Shown here piece after piece: positions 5,425-12,380 of a DNA stretch of 12,380 nucleotides. Both the position numbers and the translations under genes were made by a program. The DNA lies in assembly GCA_029570245.1 (NCBI GenBank), contig JAKQSH010000493.1, positions 1 to 12,380 of the forward strand, read 5' to 3'. The stretch is from Deltaproteobacteria bacterium. Lineage in GTDB: Bacteria; Myxococcota_A; SURF-8. The notes beneath the pieces are model-generated. The model worked only from the letters and a program-made list of their open reading frames with translations, was not told the origin of the DNA and did not search any database. The first letter of the stretch is position 1; the number at the start of each line of letters is the position of its first letter.

Positions 5425-7260
5425 ATGCCCGAAGCCCGACAGCCGCAGCCCTGCGCAGTCAATCTTCCGCCACACGGAAATCAGGCGGACGGAAAGCGCG
5501 CTCGTCCGCGTCCGGGATGCCTGCGCCCGGCGCTTATCCGGCTTTTGCTGCCGCTCCTGCTTCTGTTCTGCATCTGCGCGCTTCCGGGAGAGGCGCACGC
5601 CTTTAAAATCACTGACGCCGGAGGCAAGCCGCTTACGCTCGACCTCGAAAACATCACCGGCGTGGAATGGCACAACAATCATCGTTTCGACGGCAGCGGA
5701 CTGATTGACAGCGACGATTTCGCAAAAATCAACGTGCGCATAACCGCCGACCTGCACTGGGATCCGCTGTTGCTGGGCCTGCGCCTGGAAGGTACGGGTT
5801 ACCCCGACGCGCTGCTGCGCAAAGCTCCCGGAAGTCAGGCCGAAACTCTTTCGGACAACGACCTGCGCGCCGAAAAATATTATTTCGTTTACAGCGACGG
5901 CGCATTCCGTCTCGATCTGGGCGACTATTACGTCACCTTCGGGCGCGGACTGGCTCTGTCCATGCGGCGTTCCGGCGACGGCGAACTCGACAATACCCTG
6001 CGCGGCGTCAAATTCGAGTACAGTTCAGAAGGAACGCATCTGGCAGTGCTGGGCGGTCTGAGCAACATCATCAACATCGACCCGGTAAATCAGACGCCGC
6101 AGTCCGACCCCTACGACCTCATCCTGGGTATGCGCGCCGAGCAGCGTCTGGCCGATCTTTTCAGCATCGGCGCACACGCCGTGCATGCCCGCTACGGCAT
6201 CGCCGAAAGCGCATACCGGCGCAGTTTCATTCCCGAACAGGAAACCAGCGTGCTGGGCGTCTCGCTGGAATTCCCGGACATCATGGAGCATGCCTCGTTT
6301 TATGCGGAATACGATCACATGCTGCGCTATGCGCGCAAGCTGAATCAGGAACTTTCAGACTCCTACAGCGTTTCCGACTCAGGCGACGCCGTTTACGCCT
6401 CGGCCTCGTTCTATGCCGGAGACTTCACGCTTACCGCCGAATACAAGCTTTATCAGGATTTCATTTTCAGGCGCGGGCGCACAAAGCTTTCATACGATCT
6501 GCCCGACACTCAAACCGCCCCGGACGGCCTGGATTTCTTTGAAGACATCTACTACAACAATGCGCCGAACCTCGAACGTCCCGACATCGAATTCGGACGC
6601 GATTACGGCAACGACCACGGCTGCCGTCTGCGGGCCGAATACAATTCGACCGGAACAGGCACGGTTCCCTATGCCGTGGGATATTTCACCGTCAACAAGT
6701 GGCAGGATCAGGGCGCCAGTTCGCTGGGAGGCTTCGGTACATTCGAGCCCGGCTTCAAAGGCGACCGCATCTATCACGTCTACGGCGGCGTCACACAGTA
6801 CGTGCGCGACTGGGAGCTGTTCATCGACGGCGGTTTCCGCGACGAAACCAGCCGCGACACAGGCGACGGAATCAAGCGCGTCATGCACCTCAAAAGCGGT
6901 TTTTCGGGACCGCTGGCGGCGCGGCATGTTCTGGGCTTCGAGAGTTTCATCATCAGGCGCGATTACATGGTGCTCAAGCAACTCGAAGACGACTATGATT
7001 TCACGCTCAGCTACGACTTCACCGGCTGGTTTGCCCTGAGCTTCTTCTACACGCTGCAGTTCCTCGATTTCGTGCCGTCTGCGGGTGACGATGAACTCAA
7101 GCATTTTTTCGCCGGAGAAATCGCGACGCGTTTCTCGGACATCGTTGAGTTTTCGATATTCGGCGGTCAGATTCGCGAAAGCTACCGCTGCTACGGCGGA
7201 TTCTGCCGCAAGGTGCCGCCTTTCGAGGGCGTAAAAGGCAAGCTGCGCATTCATTATTGA
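5425..7260 (+). CDS. Outer-membrane beta-barrel protein, DUF6029-like
   Basis: The 611-residue product has an unusually long basic/proline n-region (1-34), a hydrophobic core (LIRLLLPLLLLFCICA) and a signal cleavage site after AHA59. The mature part is rich in amphipathic, aromatic beta strands typical of a porin-like barrel and ends in RIHY, with an aromatic last residue. The opening DLENITGVEWHNNHRF, the GRGLALSMRRSGDGELDNT segment and the C-terminal CYGGFCRKVPPFEG resemble what I recall of DUF6029 proteins, which have no established function. C589 and C594 form a close pair near the C-terminus and may be a disulfide. GGAG lies 6 bases ahead of the ATG, and the start comes 3 bases after the previous stop codon. 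The link to the upstream thioredoxin lipoproteins suggests a channel or anchor for them, or that it is their substrate. This is inference. Confidence 0.72.
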   Translation: MPEARQPQPCAVNLPPHGNQADGKRARPRPGCLRPALIRLLLPLLLLFCICALPGEAHAFKITDAGGKPLTLDLENITGVEWHNNHRFDGSGLIDSDDFAKINVRITADLHWDPLLLGLRLEGTGYPDALLRKAPGSQAETLSDNDLRAEKYYFVYSDGAFRLDLGDYYVTFGRGLALSMRRSGDGELDNTLRGVKFEYSSEGTHLAVLGGLSNIINIDPVNQTPQSDPYDLILGMRAEQRLADLFSIGAHAVHARYGIAESAYRRSFIPEQETSVLGVSLEFPDIMEHASFYAEYDHMLRYARKLNQELSDSYSVSDSGDAVYASASFYAGDFTLTAEYKLYQDFIFRRGRTKLSYDLPDTQTAPDGLDFFEDIYYNNAPNLERPDIEFGRDYGNDHGCRLRAEYNSTGTGTVPYAVGYFTVNKWQDQGASSLGGFGTFEPGFKGDRIYHVYGGVTQYVRDWELFIDGGFRDETSRDTGDGIKRVMHLKSGFSGPLAARHVLGFESFIIRRDYMVLKQLEDDYDFTLSYDFTGWFALSFFYTLQFLDFVPSAGDDELKHFFAGEIATRFSDIVEFSIFGGQIRESYRCYGGFCRKVPPFEGVKGKLRIHY

Positions 7261-7358
7261 CGGATCGAAACGCTTCAGTGAACGGATTCGTTGAAAAATA
7301 CACACAGGACCTGCATTTTGATGATTTTCTGCATTGATTTTGTGCCGGGTCGCCCATA

Positions 7359-7380
7359 AACTGTAAACTGACTTACAGTT
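7359..7380. promoter_or_regulatory. Operator-like inverted repeat (AACTGTAA arms)
   Basis: AACTGTAA (7359-7366) and TTACAGTT (7373-7380) are perfect 8-base inverted arms around a 6-base spacer. They lie about 95 bases before the Gly-Glu lipoprotein start. The AT-rich arms without a T-run suggest a regulator-binding site rather than a terminator. Confidence 0.45.
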
Positions 7381-7401
7381 CTGATTTGCCTGCACTGCAT
7401 T

Positions 7402-7430
7402 ATGTTCGGAATGTTCGGAACCTGTTCCGA
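7402..7430. promoter_or_regulatory. Clustered direct and inverted repeats (TTCGGA half-sites)
   Basis: ATGTTCGGA occurs twice in direct tandem (7402-7410, 7411-7419). The second copy overlaps the 16-base inverted repeat TCGGAACCTGTTCCGA (7415-7430), which has perfect 7-base arms and a 2-base centre. The GAAC-GTTC core resembles some regulator half-sites, including LexA-type ones, but the spacing does not match a known LexA box that I can name. The cluster sits 44-72 bases before the start codon. Confidence 0.45.
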
Positions 7431-7473
7431 TTTGACACACAAGAAATATGAAACCGATATCTGTGAGGTAAAA

Positions 7474-9270
7474 ATGAAGTACAGCCGCCTGATGATGTTT
7501 GTTCTGATGTTGCTCCTGCTTTGCTCCATGGCATTCTTTGGCGCCTGCTCCGGTTCGGACGAGAGCGGCGAAGGCGAAGGTGAGGGCGAAGGCGAGGGTG
7601 AAGGCGAGGGTGAAGGTGAAGGCGAGGGCGAGGGTGAGGGTGAAGGCGAGGGTGAAGGCGAGGGTGAAGGCGAAGGCGAGGATGAAGGCGAAAGCGAGGG
7701 TGAAGGCGAAGGCGAGGGTGAAGGTGAAGGTGAAGGCGAGGGTGAAGGCGAAGGCGAAGGCGAAGGCGAGGGTGAAGGCGAAACCGAAGGCAGCATCGAA
7801 GGCAACATAATTTCGTCCGATGATCTGGCCGGCTGGAACAAGACTCTCAAGCTGTACGATGAAAATCCGTTTGAGGAATTCGGCGTCGAACCGATCGCCA
7901 CCGTGAACGTCAACGCCTCGCGCATGAGCGAAACGCCGTATGTTTTCGATAAGCTCAAAAGCGGTTACTATTATCTCATGGCGCTGGTCGATGTGGGCAA
8001 CGACTCCGACGAAAGCAACGACGTGGCGGCGGTTTATCCCGAAAAAATACTTATGGTGGCCGAAGACCCCGAACTCAACGAAATCACCGGCATCGACATA
8101 TTCATCGGCATCGTCAATTCCGACAAAGGCACCATCAGCGGCAATCTGCATCTTTCAAACGCCTACCAGGATAAGTCCATAGTGGTTGTGGCCAACAGAA
8201 TCACCGAAGAAGAAGGCAAGGAAGTCATAGAAATGTGGCCGTCCGCCGTTGTTTTCACCAGCGCTCAAGCGGGCTCCGAGACGCGCGCCTTCCAGCTCAC
8301 CAACCTGCCCGACGGCAACTACCGCATATACAGCTTCACCAGCATCGGTGAAGATTATCCGCTTTTAGGCATGGCTTCGCCCTACGGCCCCTACGTCATC
8401 GACTCCGGCAGCAAAGCGAAAGATTACAGCGGCGAAGTGTTCTATATGGGACTCAAGGACGACAACTGGGGTTCGGTTTCGGGTAAAATCGTTCTGCCGA
8501 CCAGCATCGCCGAAGGCGCGCTGGCCATTTACATCAGCAGCGGCGTCGAGGTCGAAGGCACTCAGCCCGGCGAAGAATATGTGCAGTGGTCGCCTGAAAG
8601 CATAGTGTTCGTCAAACAGAATTCTCTGGGCACCGAAACAACCTACACCGTCGGCAATCTCAAAGACGACACGCAGGTTACGGTGGCGGCTATTCTGTAC
8701 CTCAACCCCGAAAAGAGTTCCATCGGCGCCTATCCCGAATGGTGGAGCCCGCAGGCGCTCAAAGTCGCCTTCAGTCCGCAGGCCGGCGACGAACAGAAAC
8801 ACTGGAGCAACATAAATATCAACGTCTCCATTACCGAAATGAGCGGCACACTGAGTATCGACCACAACAGCTTCCAGGCCCAGAGTCCGGCCTGGTCCAT
8901 GATTTACCTGGCCTCTATCAAGCTCAGCCTCGAAACCATTACCGAAGTCGAAGACATCGGCGGTTTCGGTCTGGTGGATTTCACCGGCGGCATCAGCAAG
9001 GGCGCCGTGTCCGAAGATTACACCATGTTCCCGGTCAAGGGCGGGCAGTGGAGTTATCTGGCGGTTGTGGGTACTGTGGCGGACGATTACGACAATTCGG
9101 TCTGGTGTTATCCGCTTTTCGGCGAAGGCTCCATTTTAAGTAAGGTCAGCGTTGACGGAACCCAGATGAGCATCAGCCGCAACATATCTGTCGGCAATTC
9201 GTGGTCATGCCAACAGCCGCCGGCAAACGGCAAGGCCATGCTTGAAAAACTGGCGAAGCAGGTTCGATGA
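7474..9270 (+). CDS. Gly-Glu linker lipoprotein with four tandem beta-sandwich-like repeats
   Basis: The 598-residue product has a lipoprotein signal (FFGA-Cys25), then SGSDES and 36 Gly-Glu-type units (32-103), followed by about 495 residues in four repeating blocks starting near 107, 219, 333 and 456. Each block opens with a G-x-[IVL]-[SE]-G strand (SIEGNI, TISGNL, SVSGKI, EMSGTL). The first three share a later segment such as FDKLKSGYYYLMALVD, LTNLPDGNYRIYSFTS and VGNLKDDTQVTVAAIL. This is the pattern of transthyretin/carboxypeptidase-regulatory-type repeats. I recognise no enzyme motif, so a surface binding or adhesive role is possible but unproven. I chose ATG 7474 for its signal peptide and GAGG 5-6 bases ahead. 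The frame is open back to 7402, but that would bury the signal peptide. Confidence 0.75.
   Translation: MKYSRLMMFVLMLLLLCSMAFFGACSGSDESGEGEGEGEGEGEGEGEGEGEGEGEGEGEGEGEGEGEGEDEGESEGEGEGEGEGEGEGEGEGEGEGEGEGEGETEGSIEGNIISSDDLAGWNKTLKLYDENPFEEFGVEPIATVNVNASRMSETPYVFDKLKSGYYYLMALVDVGNDSDESNDVAAVYPEKILMVAEDPELNEITGIDIFIGIVNSDKGTISGNLHLSNAYQDKSIVVVANRITEEEGKEVIEMWPSAVVFTSAQAGSETRAFQLTNLPDGNYRIYSFTSIGEDYPLLGMASPYGPYVIDSGSKAKDYSGEVFYMGLKDDNWGSVSGKIVLPTSIAEGALAIYISSGVEVEGTQPGEEYVQWSPESIVFVKQNSLGTETTYTVGNLKDDTQVTVAAILYLNPEKSSIGAYPEWWSPQALKVAFSPQAGDEQKHWSNININVSITEMSGTLSIDHNSFQAQSPAWSMIYLASIKLSLETITEVEDIGGFGLVDFTGGISKGAVSEDYTMFPVKGGQWSYLAVVGTVADDYDNSVWCYPLFGEGSILSKVSVDGTQMSISRNISVGNSWSCQQPPANGKAMLEKLAKQVR
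7567..7782 (+). repeat. Hexanucleotide GGYGAR tract, 36 units (Gly-Glu), two altered
   Basis: This is the longest of the three tracts. Thirty-four units read Gly-Glu. Unit 20 reads Asp-Glu (GATGAA) and unit 22 Ser-Glu (AGCGAG), each one base from the consensus. GGTGAG, absent from the other two tracts, occurs twice. Units 25-31 match units 11-17 of the tract at 1762-1881 base for base, extending to about 50 identical bases. Confidence 0.96.
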
Positions 9271-9289
9271 CCCCACTGTTGAATTCATT

Positions 9290-9320
9290 AAAAAGCCCCG
9301 TCGCATGACGGGGCTTTTTT
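9290..9320. terminator. Strong bidirectional terminator between convergent genes
   Basis: GCCCCGTC (9295-9302) pairs with GACGGGGC (9307-9314) around GCAT, flanked by A5 on the left and T6 on the right. It therefore works as a terminator in both directions. It serves the lipoprotein gene ending at 9270 and the convergent PAS gene ending at 9337. Confidence 0.93.
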
Positions 9321-9336
9321 AATGTGCCCGCAGGTA

Positions 9337-9678
9337 TCAGCTGCGCCTGAAATGCGGCAGCTCATCCGGCAGTTCCAGCGATATTTCCACCAGTCCGGCG
9401 AAAGCGCCTGCCACATACCAGGGGCTCTGATAAATCATTTTGCGCTTTCCGTTTTTCTCTATGGTGTAGGCATTGCTTTTCTGCTCTTTCAGCAGTGTCA
9501 GCAGTTTGTTGCGCGCCGCTTCCGGGTGGCAGTCCGACAGGCTTGAGCCGACAAGCGCGCCGCCTCCGTAAGAAGCGAAGGTCGTTTTCGATTTCTCGTT
9601 CATATATACAATGACGCCTTTTTCATCGCAGACCGTCACCGCAAACGGCGCTTCGTCTAAATATTTCATGGATTCCAT
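9337..9678 (-). CDS. Small stand-alone PAS-domain protein
   Basis: The 113-residue product is a single PAS-type sensor domain with no signal peptide or membrane segment, so it is cytoplasmic. Marks are the opening LDEAPFAVTVCDEKGVIVYMNEK, the helix region GSSLSDCHPEAARNKL, and the strands KRKMIYQSPWYVAGAFAGLVEIS. No kinase, GGDEF or DNA-binding part is attached, so it must work through partners or simply bind a ligand. The ligand is unknown. ATG 9678 has GGGA about 8 bases ahead. ATG 9669 (starting MKYLDE) is also possible. It lies downstream of the TonB-receptor operon on the same strand, after a 113-bp gap with a hairpin, and may be transcribed by read-through or on its own. Confidence 0.8.
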   Translation of the reverse strand: MESMKYLDEAPFAVTVCDEKGVIVYMNEKSKTTFASYGGGALVGSSLSDCHPEAARNKLLTLLKEQKSNAYTIEKNGKRKMIYQSPWYVAGAFAGLVEISLELPDELPHFRRS

Positions 9679-9738
9679 CTTTTACATCCCGTCCTGCTGA
9701 AATTCTTCATCCTGTGGCGTATGATAACACGAAAGGGC

Positions 9739-9784
9739 GATCGGCAAAACATGCGCGCGCGAAGCGCGCGCATTCAGATCGGCA
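9739..9784. repeat. GC hairpin repeat, copy 2, flanked by 8-bp direct repeats
   Basis: The 9-bp alternating GC stem with GAA loop (9752-9772) is the same as at 221-241, within an exact 24-base block (9749-9772). Here GATCGGCA occurs on both sides (9739-9746 and 9777-9784), as a target duplication would around a 30-base insert. Read on the minus strand, the hairpin is followed by TGTTTTG, so it could also end transcription of the lipoprotein gene that stops at 9792. Confidence 0.65.
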
Positions 9785-9791
9785 TCCTTCC

Positions 9792-10775
9792 TTATTTTTC
9801 AATGCGCACATAAAACTCAACCCACGACTGGCCCAGGCGGTCGCTCTCGCCGTTGTCGCGCAACACCAGCCATATCGGACGCAGGTTGGGGTCGCGTCGC
9901 AGTTCGTCGCTCTCGTCCGAACGATCCTCTGCTGTCGGCTCAACGTAATCCGGCGCTGTCCATGGTTGCTCTGCTGCGGTTAATCCGCCGAAATCGCCGC
10001 CGGTAGAAATCCAGCGGTAGCGCAGCGCCAGCGGATCGTCCGAATCGTCTTCGCATTCAACCGTCAGCGTAATTTTCTCTCCGGCTTTGACGCTCACCGC
10101 CGCAGCCGCCGCAGCACGGCGCTTCTCGTATTGACTTTCGTCGTCGTGGCGCAGCAGCGTCACTTCATGTTCCGCCCCGGCGGCGTCGATGAGCCTGAGC
10201 GACTTCACCTGCGGGTTGCGGTTGCGTTCCTCGTTCCGCGAAACAATCAGTGTGCGGACTCCTGTTTCGGCGCGGCCTTCCTGAATGGCGCGATCCAGAT
10301 CGGCGAACAGTCCGTCTGTTCCCTCTTCCGCCCCGTAATCGCCCTCCCCTTCCGGCGCTTCCAGTCCGGCTATCAGCGTCACCGTCTCGGCGGCCAGGCC
10401 GTCACTGTTGAACTCAAGCCTGTCTTCGGCTGCCGCCTTGAATTCTATGGACGGTGCGATCATCTGTGCAATGTCCAGGCCGCTTTCCTCAAGAGCCGCT
10501 TCAATATCAAGCTCGCCGTTGCCGTATTCGAAAGAGGCCGGCAGCCAGAAATTGAACACGTTTTCCATGACGCCGCGCTCATCGGCCATCAGGAACGAGG
10601 CGCGCACGCTCTGACCCGGCTCCGCTTCGGGCGGCTCCAGCACTATCGAAAGCAGCTCCGGCTTCATCAGTATCGAAGCCGAATCGTCTTCGAAGGTCGG
10701 TCCGCAGGCGCTTGACATGATCAGAACCGTAAAAGCCGCAAATACCGCCATGATGTTTCCATTTTGTTTCTGCAT
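9792..10775 (-). CDS. Predicted lipoprotein downstream of a TonB-dependent receptor
   Basis: The 327-residue product has a lipoprotein signal (MSSA-Cys24) and no Gly-Glu tract. Early residues (about 40-75) look like a beta-sandwich opening (LSIVLEPPEAEPGQSVRASF). The C-terminal part (about 226-325) looks like an Ig/PKD-type domain: VKAGEKITLTVECEDDSDD, LRYRWISTGGDFGG, TAPDY, WLVLRDN. I recognise no enzyme motif. The ATG at 10775 has GGAG 7 bases ahead, next to the stop codon of the receptor gene, 12 bases away. The two genes are almost surely one transcription unit. Lipoproteins paired with TonB receptors often capture the ligand at the surface, and that role is a reasonable guess here. Confidence 0.72.
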   Translation of the reverse strand: MQKQNGNIMAVFAAFTVLIMSSACGPTFEDDSASILMKPELLSIVLEPPEAEPGQSVRASFLMADERGVMENVFNFWLPASFEYGNGELDIEAALEESGLDIAQMIAPSIEFKAAAEDRLEFNSDGLAAETVTLIAGLEAPEGEGDYGAEEGTDGLFADLDRAIQEGRAETGVRTLIVSRNEERNRNPQVKSLRLIDAAGAEHEVTLLRHDDESQYEKRRAAAAAAVSVKAGEKITLTVECEDDSDDPLALRYRWISTGGDFGGLTAAEQPWTAPDYVEPTAEDRSDESDELRRDPNLRPIWLVLRDNGESDRLGQSWVEFYVRIEK

Positions 10776-10787
10776 TCTGAATCTCCA

Positions 10788-12380
10788 TTAAAATTCGGCC
10801 TGAATTCCGATAGAGGGCAGTATTGGCAGTTCCTTGAACGCGCCCCGCTCGGAATAGTCGTAGTTGTAGGTCATACCGATGTCGTTGGCGTAATAGTAAA
10901 CTCCCTGAACATCCAGATAGGTCGTAAGTATCCAGGTGTTGAATACCCATTCGCGGTCAAGTCGCAGATCGAGACGGTGATACGGCGATGTGCGTTTGCC
11001 GTTCTTATTCTGCGGATCATAAATGGGCATGTAGGTTCCGGCGTCGGCGTTGAACACCGAACCGGTGATGTCGGTGTAGGGCTCGCCGGAAGTGAACTGA
11101 AAACGTCCGCCCAGCCGCCAGCCCTTGTAGAACTGCCACGAAGCCACGGCGATTACGTTGTGCGTCTGATCCATGTCGAAAAGCCGGTACGGAGTGCCGG
11201 GACCGTCGTTACGCATGGAACGGCTTATGGAATATGCAATCCAGCCGAAGAATCTGTCGGTGAAATTGTGGCGCAGCATTATTTCCCCGCCGTAAACATA
11301 GCCTTTGGCGCTGTTGTCGTAGGGTTCATCCGGCGTCTCTCCGTTTTCGGCGGTGCGCGCCGTCGAATTCACCAGGCTGTCCATGTGTTTATAATAGCCC
11401 TGCACGTCCAGGCTTATTACGTCGGTGATGTTCCACTCCAGACCCGCCACGGCATGCACCGAGCGTTCGAAGTCCAGATTGTCGGTGCCGAAAGGCTCAA
11501 GCATCTCGTCGGGGTCTGGTGTGCGATAATACAGACCGGTTGCGGCTTTCAGCGTCACCGAATCCGCCACGCGGTAGCGCAGACCCAGGCGCGGAGCCAG
11601 CGAGTAGGCTTCGCAGTAGCTCTCGTAGTCGAAGCGCAGTCCCGGAATGAAAGTCACCGGGCCGACGCCTATATCGCCGCTGAAGTATGCCGCACCCAGC
11701 ACGTCTGAGACGTTTCTGTCCACATGCAGCACTTCGTCGTTCGAGAACGAAATCGCCACGTCGCCTTCTTTCGGCGGACGGATTATGTTGGAGTCAAGCT
11801 CTATATAGCGCGGCTGCATGCGCATGCCGAAAGTTACACTCTTGTTTTCGTCGAGTTTTACCTTCAGGTCTTCGTTGACGTCGAAAATATGTACGCGGCT
11901 GGTGATGAAGAATTTCGAGCCCAGATCGTAGTCGTTGTAAATGAAGTTGTATCCGGGCGAAAAAACCGATTCCAGCACGTCGTTTTTGAAGCGGTGCGTG
12001 GCGAAAAAGCTGTGAAACATGACATCCATGCCCAGGCCGCCCTGCATTTCGGGTTCGTCGTCGCCGCCCTTGTTTAGCAGGCGCATCATGTCAACGCTTC
12101 CGTAAGCGTTGAGAGACAGCGAGTGTCCGTGACCGGCGTCCCACAGCCATTTGGCCTGATAATCGTAGTAGGCCGGATAAGTGGTGAAGTTCACTTGGTC
12201 GTTACCCTTCATGGCCAGCGGCAGAAAAATGTCGATGGTCGAACGGCGCAACGCCAGAGCCATTCCCATGTCGTCGTTTATGGGACCCTCGGCCATGGCC
12301 GAAGCGTCCATCAGCGAGAAATCGACATATCCGCCCCAGCGGTCTTCGCGCGGGTCGCGGGTTTTAAGTTCAACCACGCC
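10788..12380 (-). CDS. TonB-dependent receptor, 5' end outside window
   Basis: The visible 530 residues are the end of the plug domain and the 22-strand-type barrel of an outer-membrane receptor that imports a ligand using TonB-ExbBD energy. The first residues read GVVELKTRDPRE, matching the GGVV-[DE]-[LIV]-x-[TS] end of the plug. Then come alternating aromatic strands such as PGLRFDYESYCEAYSLAPRLGLRY, LKAATGLYYRTPDPDEM and FERSVHAVAGLEWN, all typical of the barrel, ending in the aromatic QAEF. The TonB box, signal peptide and most of the plug lie past the right edge. The open frame runs off the window, so the in-frame ATG at 12377 should not be taken as the start. The ligand cannot be told from this part. 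Confidence 0.88.
   Translation of the reverse strand, partial: GVVELKTRDPREDRWGGYVDFSLMDASAMAEGPINDDMGMALALRRSTIDIFLPLAMKGNDQVNFTTYPAYYDYQAKWLWDAGHGHSLSLNAYGSVDMMRLLNKGGDDEPEMQGGLGMDVMFHSFFATHRFKNDVLESVFSPGYNFIYNDYDLGSKFFITSRVHIFDVNEDLKVKLDENKSVTFGMRMQPRYIELDSNIIRPPKEGDVAISFSNDEVLHVDRNVSDVLGAAYFSGDIGVGPVTFIPGLRFDYESYCEAYSLAPRLGLRYRVADSVTLKAATGLYYRTPDPDEMLEPFGTDNLDFERSVHAVAGLEWNITDVISLDVQGYYKHMDSLVNSTARTAENGETPDEPYDNSAKGYVYGGEIMLRHNFTDRFFGWIAYSISRSMRNDGPGTPYRLFDMDQTHNVIAVASWQFYKGWRLGGRFQFTSGEPYTDITGSVFNADAGTYMPIYDPQNKNGKRTSPYHRLDLRLDREWVFNTWILTTYLDVQGVYYYANDIGMTYNYDYSERGAFKELPILPSIGIQAEF

Larger units (their letters stand above)
7261..7473. other. Intergenic region with putative operators
   Basis: This 213-bp gap follows the beta-barrel gene and has no gene or clear terminator. 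Its right half holds two inverted repeats and a pair of direct repeats, listed separately. A TTGACA at 7432-7437 has no good -10 box at the right distance, and one placed there would put the transcript start on the ribosome-binding site. The promoter is therefore unplaced. Confidence 0.45.

Noticed and set aside
7432..7437. TTGACA before the third Gly-Glu gene as its -35 box
   Set aside because: The best -10 at usable spacing (GATATC) would start the transcript on the ribosome-binding site. The match is probably chance.
6490..8151. A 553-residue open frame on the minus strand
   Set aside because: It lies opposite the barrel and the third Gly-Glu gene. It is open because GGYGAR repeats contain no stop codons in that frame, and the translation is low-complexity Phe/Ala/Leu/Thr.
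1..12380. CRISPR array, tRNA, rRNA, insertion sequence or prophage genes
   Set aside because: No spaced direct-repeat array, cloverleaf, rRNA segment, transposase or integrase was seen on either strand. The regular repeats are coding hexanucleotides.

Overview
The window comes from a Gram-negative (diderm) bacterium. It encodes six predicted lipoproteins, two outer-membrane beta-barrel proteins (one TonB-dependent) and an exported flavin transferase. The acidic Gly-Glu and DGDE-type linkers, the small stand-alone PAS protein and the style of the lipoproteins remind me of Myxococcota and other former Deltaproteobacteria, or an uncultured candidate phylum. That placement is a guess from style, since no taxonomic marker is present. 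No tRNA, rRNA, CRISPR array, transposase or phage gene was seen.

Layout, plus strand: bases 1-320 are a gene-free, hairpin-dense GC-rich stretch. An exported ApbE-type FAD:protein FMN transferase follows (333-1460). After a 205-bp gap comes a cysteine-rich lipoprotein with a (Gly-Glu)20 linker and a C-terminal thioredoxin fold (1666-3036). A hairpin terminator with an extended -10 promoter just in front of it separates this gene from a tightly spaced four-gene operon (3146-7260). The operon encodes a (Gly-Glu)25 lipoprotein with a carboxypeptidase-regulatory-like domain, two TlpA/thioredoxin-like lipoproteins (CTYC and CHAC active sites) and a large beta-barrel resembling the DUF6029 family. 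After a gap holding operator-like inverted repeats there is a fifth lipoprotein with about 36 Gly-Glu units and four tandem beta-sandwich-like repeats (7474-9270). It ends at a strong bidirectional terminator.

Layout, minus strand: reading from the right edge, a TonB-dependent receptor (5' end outside the window) is followed after 12 bp by a lipoprotein gene, then a hairpin repeat, then a small PAS protein that converges on the terminator.

The most interesting block is 1666-7260. Three separate extracytoplasmic CxxC thioredoxin-fold lipoproteins, one further linker lipoprotein and an outer-membrane barrel with a C-terminal cysteine pair sit side by side. I infer an envelope or cell-surface thiol-redox assembly, perhaps displayed on long acidic Gly-Glu tethers. 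The function is not proven by the sequence. The three Gly-Glu tracts are hexanucleotide repeats in the same orientation, so they can change length in frame and could recombine with one another.
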